Notes under the pieces: model-generated
Database searches by the model: none
What the model was told of the DNA's origin: nothing
Seen by the model: the letters and a program-made list of their open reading frames with translations, nothing else
Translations under genes and position numbers: made by a program
NCBI GenBank assembly: GCA_014323795.1
Contig: JACONK010000002.1
Coordinates: forward strand, 1-39,384
Length of the DNA stretch: 39,384 bases
DNA from: Paracoccaceae bacterium
Lineage (GTDB): Bacteria; Pseudomonadota; Alphaproteobacteria; Rhodobacterales; Rhodobacteraceae
Direction: 5' to 3'
In this document: positions 35,130 to 39,384 of the stretch, in pieces
Numbering within the stretch: the first letter of the stretch is position 1
Layout: each line of letters starts with the position of its first letter

Positions 35130-35793
35130 ACCCGGTTTCAGCCCTGATGGGACACAAGAGCGGGAAGAGACTCCCTCTGAGCCAGAACCAGAGGTTACTC
35201 CCGAACCGGAACCTGCAGAGGAACCTGAGACTGCTACGCCTTCTACTCCCACAGAGGTTCCTAACTCGGAAGCAGCACCCAAAGGAGTGGCCACCAAACC
35301 GGCCGGCACAGACGGGTTCAACATCGTGGACGGGAGGAACCCTGCGGAAGGTGCTGCACAGGAACTCTCTGGCACCAATGGCAAGGACTGGATCAGGGGT
35401 TCCGATGGCAAGGATATCATGCGTGGCAACTCTGGTCGTGATTACCTTGAAGGTTCTGGCGGGAATGACTTCCTGTCCGGTGGTAATGCCCGTGACTGGC
35501 TCGTTGGAGGTCGTGGAGGTGACAGACTGCAAGGCGGAAAACAGGATGATATTCTGACCGGGAATCAAGGGCAGGATACCTTCGTGTTCAAGGCCAAGCA
35601 TGGCCGGGATATTGTCACCGATTTCTTGGTCGGGAAGGATACGATTGAGCTGCATGGCGTTGAGTTTTCTGACCTGACGATAAAGAAATGGGCCAAGGGA
35701 ACCGGCGCAAGAATTGAGTGGGACGAGGGAACTATCTTCCTTGAAGGTATCCAAAGGGATGCCTTGACGGAGGATTCTTTCGCGTTCGTGTGA
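34963..35793 (+). CDS. Small RTX repeat protein, module B (probably frameshifted at its 5' end)
   Basis: As an intact open frame this gives 276 residues from ATG 34963. Roughly the first 40 (basic, LNRKLRLTRLRTLL) look like an out-of-frame reading of the acidic linker. From about 35098 the sequence is plausible: a Glu/Pro-rich linker (PSEPEPEVTPEPEPAEEPE), then GFNIVDGRNPAE and eight nonapeptides from GTNGKDWIR to GNQGQDTFV. It ends with the shared unit HGRDIVTDFLVGKD...HGVEFSDLTI...SFAFV. It is the paralogue of the gene at 9477-10280. No ribosome binding site is evident at ATG 34963. Confidence 0.68.
   Translation: MTGWGSTSQVTGGIRAEVRTLFPKNLKLNRKLRLTRLRTLLITPPSTTPPKSFTYEPGFSPDGTQEREETPSEPEPEVTPEPEPAEEPETATPSTPTEVPNSEAAPKGVATKPAGTDGFNIVDGRNPAEGAAQELSGTNGKDWIRGSDGKDIMRGNSGRDYLEGSGGNDFLSGGNARDWLVGGRGGDRLQGGKQDDILTGNQGQDTFVFKAKHGRDIVTDFLVGKDTIELHGVEFSDLTIKKWAKGTGARIEWDEGTIFLEGIQRDALTEDSFAFV
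35311..35793 (+). repeat. Diverged direct repeat, copy B (partner at 9795-10280)
   Basis: This is the second copy of the RTX segment described at 9795-10280, one codon shorter. Blocks such as CAGGATGAyATTCTGACCGG and TTTTCTGACCTGACGATAAA are identical or nearly so in both copies. Differences are concentrated at third codon positions, which suggests that both copies stayed under protein-level selection after duplication or were acquired separately from related sources. Confidence 0.8.
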
Positions 35794-35818
35794 GTAGCAA
35801 AGCAGCCAATAAAACAAC

Positions 35819-35848
35819 AAGAGGGGTGTCATTCCCGGTGCCCCTCTT
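35819..35848. terminator. Intercistronic stem-loop of RTX module B
   Basis: AAGAGGGG (35819-35826) pairs perfectly with CCCCTCTT (35841-35848). Four more pairs, mostly G-T wobbles, extend the stem inward to an ATTCCC loop. It occupies the same place as the module A hairpin and shares GAGGGGTGT, although the flanking bases differ. A short pyrimidine stretch (TCTTCTGATTT) follows, so partial termination before the large gene is possible. Confidence 0.6.
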
Positions 35849-35871
35849 CTGATTTGAAAGGAGAACAAGCA

Positions 35872-37458
35872 ATGAGTGTTACAGTAACAGTTTATACCGG
35901 AAATGACGGGAATGATAAACTTAAAGGGGATGCCGGAGGTAACCTTCTTGACGGAGGTTCCGGAAACGACATCCTTGACGGAGATGCCGGTGCTGACTGG
36001 CTGATTGGCAGTAAAGGGATTGATACTGCCAATTATGAACTTTCCAACGCAGGCGTAACCGTGAACCTTGCCACTGGCAGAGGCCGTGGTGGCCATGCCG
36101 AAGGTGACAGGCTGATCGAGATCGAGAACCTGACCGGGTCAGACCACAACGATCTCCTGACTGGGGATGATGGGTCAAACATCATAAATGGAGGTAACGG
36201 GAAAGATGAACTCTATGGAGGTTCCGGGAATGATAAACTCTATGGAGGTAGCCAAAGGGATGAACTCTATGGAGGCACCGGGCATGATACCCTTAAAGGA
36301 GATAACGGGAATGACATCCTTGACGGAGGCACCGGGCATGATAACCTTGAAGGAGGTAAAGGGGATGACATCCTGAGGGGTCGTGCCGGGGATGATGTTC
36401 TTTACGGGGATGCCGGGGCGGATCTGCTCAATGGTGGTGCCGGGGTTGATATTGCCTATTATACCCTTTCCAACGCAGGTGTGACCGTGAATCTTGCCAC
36501 TGGTGAGGCTAAAGGTGGCTATGCCGAAGGTGATGTTCTACTTAATATCGAGCGTCTGTGGGGTTCCGAATACGATGATATCTTGACCGGAGATAACGGG
36601 GATAATTGGCTTTATGGAATTGGAGGGAATGACATTCTATATGGCCGTGCCGGAGACGATAGACTCAGGGGTGATTGGCAGGCTGATAAGCTGTATGGCG
36701 GTTCCGGAGATGACATCCTTGACGGAGCTGGCGGGGCGGATAAGCTGTATGGCGGTTCCGGGAATGATACTTTTGAAAACCCTTTTGAGGCTGTCCTCAT
36801 CCGTGGCGGGGAAGGTGTTGATACTGTCGATTATCAAAAATACTCAAAATACATTAAATTCAATGAAGGTGTGACTGTTGATGTGACAAGTGATACCTTT
36901 GTCAGTATTGAGATCCTCCGTGGCTCTTCTTTTAACGATACTCTGACCGGAAACTCCGTGATTACTAAAATCCATGGAGATCACGGAAACGATAAAATCT
37001 ATGGAGGCTCCGGGAATGATGAGCTTGAAGGAGGTTACGGGAATGACATCCTAAGGGGCCGCGCCGGTGATGATATACTCTATGGATATGACAAGGTTAA
37101 CGGATCCGGTTTCGGGGCGGATAAGCTGTATGGCGGTTCCGGGAATGATGAACTCTATGGAGGCTACGGGAGTGACATCCTTGACGGAGGCACCGGAAAT
37201 GATACCCTGACTGGAGGTTATGAATATGACGGAGGAGATACCTTCGTGTTCAAGGCCAATCACGGCAGGGATACAATTACTGATTTCGAAATAGGTAATG
37301 ATACCCTTAAGCTGCATGGCGTTGAGTTCTCTGATCTCACTATAAAGAACGCCTTTGATGGAACCGGTGCCAGAATCGAGTGGGATGAAGGCGTTATCTT
37401 TCTGAGTGGTGTCCAGAGGGATGATCTCAGGAATGAAGATAACTTTGAGTTCGTGTAA
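35872..37458 (+). CDS. Large RTX repeat protein, module B
   Basis: This 528-residue protein is nearly all GGxGxDxLx nonapeptides, with super-repeats of the form Y-x-LSNAGVTVNLATG, AEGDxLxxIExLxGS, and a nonapeptide block. Two are clear, and a third around FNEGVTVDVTSDTFVSIEILRGS has lost the middle part. It ends with the shared unit HGRDTITDFEIGND...HGVEFSDLTIK...GVQRDDL...NFEFV. No signal peptide or enzyme domain was seen. ATG 35872 has AAAGGAG 8 bases upstream; an in-frame TTG overlaps that site. It parallels the large gene of module A and probably forms a Ca2+-stabilised extracellular protein. Confidence 0.85.
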   Translation: MSVTVTVYTGNDGNDKLKGDAGGNLLDGGSGNDILDGDAGADWLIGSKGIDTANYELSNAGVTVNLATGRGRGGHAEGDRLIEIENLTGSDHNDLLTGDDGSNIINGGNGKDELYGGSGNDKLYGGSQRDELYGGTGHDTLKGDNGNDILDGGTGHDNLEGGKGDDILRGRAGDDVLYGDAGADLLNGGAGVDIAYYTLSNAGVTVNLATGEAKGGYAEGDVLLNIERLWGSEYDDILTGDNGDNWLYGIGGNDILYGRAGDDRLRGDWQADKLYGGSGDDILDGAGGADKLYGGSGNDTFENPFEAVLIRGGEGVDTVDYQKYSKYIKFNEGVTVDVTSDTFVSIEILRGSSFNDTLTGNSVITKIHGDHGNDKIYGGSGNDELEGGYGNDILRGRAGDDILYGYDKVNGSGFGADKLYGGSGNDELYGGYGSDILDGGTGNDTLTGGYEYDGGDTFVFKANHGRDTITDFEIGNDTLKLHGVEFSDLTIKNAFDGTGARIEWDEGVIFLSGVQRDDLRNEDNFEFV

Positions 37459-37486
37459 GGCGGGAAACCCCCGGGATTTTCCCGCC
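37459..37486 (+). terminator. Stem-loop directly after the large RTX gene of module B
   Basis: GGCGGGAAA (37459-37467) and TTTCCCGCC (37478-37486) form a perfect 9-bp stem starting at the base after the stop codon. The loop is CCCCCGGGAT. No T-run follows, but GGGATTTTCCC just after it repeats part of the stem and could compete. It is probably a 3' end or stability element of the RTX transcript. Confidence 0.5.
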
Positions 37487-37654
37487 GGGATTTTCCCAGG
37501 GGCAGGGGGCCCGTAAACAATCCCTGACAGGGGCTTTCAAGGGCCCCGCCGGCGGGCCTTCCCCGGGGTTTGTTTCTGCCGGAACATGCCCGTCGCCTGT
37601 GCCCATGCCAGCCCCCGAACGCGGCATCGGCCAGCCCCGTGGCCTGGCACATCC

Positions 37655-37680
37655 GCGGCCCCTGATTCGGGGGCCGCTTT
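37655..37680 (+). terminator. Rho-independent terminator
   Basis: GCGGCCCC (37655-37662) and GGGGCCGC (37670-37677) form a perfect 8-bp GC stem with a 7-base loop, followed by TTTCCGTTT. This is the most textbook-like terminator in the window. It lies about 200 bases after the module B stop and would insulate the third RTX gene from upstream transcription. Confidence 0.6.
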
Positions 37681-37806
37681 CCGTTTGCCGCCCCCACGAT
37701 GCGGCCCGGCACCCGCCCCGGGGGTGCCGCCCCTGCCTTGCGGGCTGTGGCGCGGCGGTTCGGTATCCCCTGCGGTTTATTTTTGCGAAGAACGTTATTT
37801 TTGCTG

Positions 37807-37835
37807 TTGACGCCGGCCCGCCCCGCCTCTACATA
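37807..37835 (+). promoter_or_regulatory. Candidate sigma70-type promoter of the third RTX gene
   Basis: TTGACG (37807-37812) and TACATA (37830-37835) are separated by exactly 17 bases. The -35 box is a near-consensus match; the -10 box matches about half. An AT-rich stretch (TTTATTTTTGCG, ACGTTATTTTTG) lies just upstream, as for an UP-like element. The distance to ATG 37898 gives a leader of about 55 bases. Confidence 0.45.
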
Positions 37836-37897
37836 CCCGATTATGCAATCAACGACGGGCTGCCTCGGCACCCCGAACCAGCCGAAAGGACACCCCC

Positions 37898-39384
37898 ATG
37901 AGCAGAACCAGATATAACGGCCATTATAATCCCAGCCTTAACGGGATTTACGACGATGAGGTCGGTTCCGCCACATATGGGGCCTCGAACGGGAGGGACT
38001 TTATATTCGGGCACGAGGGCAGGAGGGAGATCTACGGCTTCGGCGGGGATGACCACCTCATCGGCAGTGCCTTGCGGGACTGGATCCAGGGCGGGCTCGG
38101 CAACGACTGGATTGAAGGCAAGGCCGGGGCAGACAAGCTCTTTGGTCACCACGGGGATGATGTGCTCAAGGGCGGTGCCGGAGACGATGATGTCCGGGGC
38201 GGTAACGGGAATGACAGGCTCTTTGCCGGCCGCGGCAACGACCGTCTCGATGGCGGGTCCGATATCGATTGGGCGGATTATTCGGACGCCTTCGCCGGGG
38301 TCACCGTGGACCTGGTAAAGGAATTGGCCACCTACGGTTCAGGCGGGGAAAACTACCGCCAAAGCCTGCTCAACCTTGAAAACGTCCAGGGCTCCGGCCA
38401 CAACGATAACATCGTTGGCACCGGTGACACGAACATCCTCAAGGGCGGTGCCGGGAACGATACCCTGAATGGCCGGGGCGGGGCCGATACCCTTGAAGGG
38501 AATGCCGGGAATGACCGCCTTGAAGGCGGTGACGGCAACGATCTGCTTTATGGCGGTGCCGGGAATGATACGATTTCCGGCGGTGCCGGGGGTGATGTGC
38601 TCCTGGCCGGTAACGGCAACGATTCGCTTGACGGCGGCGCCGGGACCGACTGGGCGGATTACTCACACGGCTTCGACGGAGTAACCGGCGGAATGACCGT
38701 GAACCTTGCCCAGGGCGTGGCCACCTACAATTCCGCGCAGGGCAGCCACAGGGATACCCTGGCCAACCTTGAAAATGTCGCGGGCTCTGGCGGCAACGAT
38801 CACATCATTGGCGACAGTGTAAAGAACCACCTCCAGGGCCGTGCCGGCAACGACACGCTGGAAGGCGGGGCCGGGGCCGATGCGCTTTTGGGAAATGCCG
38901 GCAACGACACGCTGGAAGGCGGTGCCGGGGCCGATTACCTTGATGGCGGGGACGGGACGGACTGGGCCAGTTATGCTGGCGCGGCGTCAGGCGTTACCGT
39001 ATCGCTGAAAGGTTTCCAGTTCGGCCGTGCCGAAGGCGATGCCCTGGGCGATACCTTTGCCTCGATTGAAAACCTTGCCGGGTCCGCCCACGATGATCAC
39101 CTGGTGGGTGATAACTCGGCGAACCACATCAGGGGCGGTGCCGGGGATGACTACATTGATTCTGCCCAGGGTGCCGATACCCTTGAAGGGGGTGCCGGAA
39201 ATGACCGGCTGATCAGTGGTCAGGGTGACGATGTTATGACCGGCGGTGCCGGGGCCGATACCTTCTCCTTTGGGTCCCACGCCCTGACCCCCGGTGGCCA
39301 CGACACGATCACCGACTATAACCCTGATGAGGGGGACACCCTGGATTACCTCTATGGAAACTCCTGGGGGGAGGTGGAGCTTTC
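37898..39384 (+). CDS. Third RTX repeat protein (partial, runs off the window)
   Basis: From ATG 37898 (GAAAGGA upstream) the frame stays open to the window end, giving 495 codons without a stop. The protein is made of GGxGNDxLx nonapeptides with three super-repeats that begin DWADYSDAFAGVTVDL, DWADYSHGFDGVTGGMTVNL and DWASYAGAASGVTVSL, each leading to LENVxGS or IENLAGS. Its codons are GC-rich, like the chromosome's. Near the end TFSFGSHALTPGGHDTITDYNPDEGDTLDYL is a different C-terminal type from the HGRD unit of modules A and B. It is probably a secreted Ca2+-binding protein; the missing end could hold the secretion signal. Confidence 0.85.
   Translation, partial: MSRTRYNGHYNPSLNGIYDDEVGSATYGASNGRDFIFGHEGRREIYGFGGDDHLIGSALRDWIQGGLGNDWIEGKAGADKLFGHHGDDVLKGGAGDDDVRGGNGNDRLFAGRGNDRLDGGSDIDWADYSDAFAGVTVDLVKELATYGSGGENYRQSLLNLENVQGSGHNDNIVGTGDTNILKGGAGNDTLNGRGGADTLEGNAGNDRLEGGDGNDLLYGGAGNDTISGGAGGDVLLAGNGNDSLDGGAGTDWADYSHGFDGVTGGMTVNLAQGVATYNSAQGSHRDTLANLENVAGSGGNDHIIGDSVKNHLQGRAGNDTLEGGAGADALLGNAGNDTLEGGAGADYLDGGDGTDWASYAGAASGVTVSLKGFQFGRAEGDALGDTFASIENLAGSAHDDHLVGDNSANHIRGGAGDDYIDSAQGADTLEGGAGNDRLISGQGDDVMTGGAGADTFSFGSHALTPGGHDTITDYNPDEGDTLDYLYGNSWGEVEL

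Larger units (their letters stand above)
37459..37897. other. GC-rich, palindrome-dense gap between RTX module B and the third RTX gene
   Basis: This 439-base stretch has no convincing gene. Its first half is packed with self-complementary G/C runs (CCCCCGGG, CCCGCCGGG, GGGGCCC-like, GCCGGC, CCCCGGGG). A strong terminator lies at 37655-37680 and a promoter-like pair near 37810-37835. The sharp switch from the AT-richer RTX code to this GC-rich DNA marks the end of module B. Confidence 0.5.

Noticed and set aside
35062-36096. Long minus-strand frames opposite the RTX genes (also 10437-11324)
   Set aside because: The RTX nonapeptide code repeats every 27 bases, so its antisense stays open by periodicity. 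The peptides are low-complexity Ile/Thr/Gly repeats.

Overview
The window looks like chromosomal DNA of an alphaproteobacterium, most likely of the Rhodobacteraceae/Roseobacter type. This is inferred from the high-GC coding style, the hisS-hisZ-hisG order with a short-form HisG, COQ9, an alphaproteobacterial PstA with a long N-terminal insertion, and a PutA without a ribbon-helix-helix domain. No database search was possible.

Layout. 1-1502: tail of an unknown gene and a DegT-type aminotransferase. 1610-9461: a leucine/isovalerate catabolic (liu) operon, with all enzymes from isovaleryl-CoA to acetoacetate plus acetyl-CoA, a Cys-rich exported protein and an EcsC-family protein. 9477-11834: RTX module A (small plus large RTX gene). 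11952-14321 (minus): DUF1028, a Rid-like protein lacking the catalytic Arg, and a flavin monooxygenase. 14531-15971 (minus): overlapping candidate endonuclease and adenine methyltransferase, a putative type II restriction-modification pair. 16098-18322: quinone oxidoreductase, COQ9 and rpsU. 18992-22462 (minus): putA. 22850-28350: pstS-pstC-pstA-pstB-phoU-phoB behind a Pho box. 28390-33956 (minus): pyrD, a short-chain dehydrogenase, and hisG/hisZ/hisS. 34321-34875: eroded remnants of a two-component system. 34803-37458: RTX module B, a diverged second copy of module A. 37898-end: a third, more GC-rich RTX gene that runs off the window.

The most unusual content is the RTX set. Modules A and B have the same plan: a small protein with a Glu/Pro linker and eight nonapeptides, then a GAGGGGTG stem-loop, a strong ribosome binding site, and a large protein with three super-repeats. 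All four proteins end in the same C-terminal unit of about 75-80 residues. The small genes lack convincing starts. In copy B the apparent ancestral frame switches at a C7 tract, and the module abuts histidine-kinase and response-regulator remnants. This suggests mobile or recombining RTX cassettes. Their function (Ca2+-dependent, probably type I-secreted surface or matrix proteins) is inference, and no secretion genes lie in the window.

Regulatory structures visible by eye include a Pho box before pstS, stem-loops after pstS and hisS, a terminator-like hairpin inside the liu operon, a convergent phoB/pyrD hairpin, an inverted repeat before liuA, and a terminator and promoter before the third RTX gene. 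No tRNA, rRNA, CRISPR array or transposase gene was recognised.
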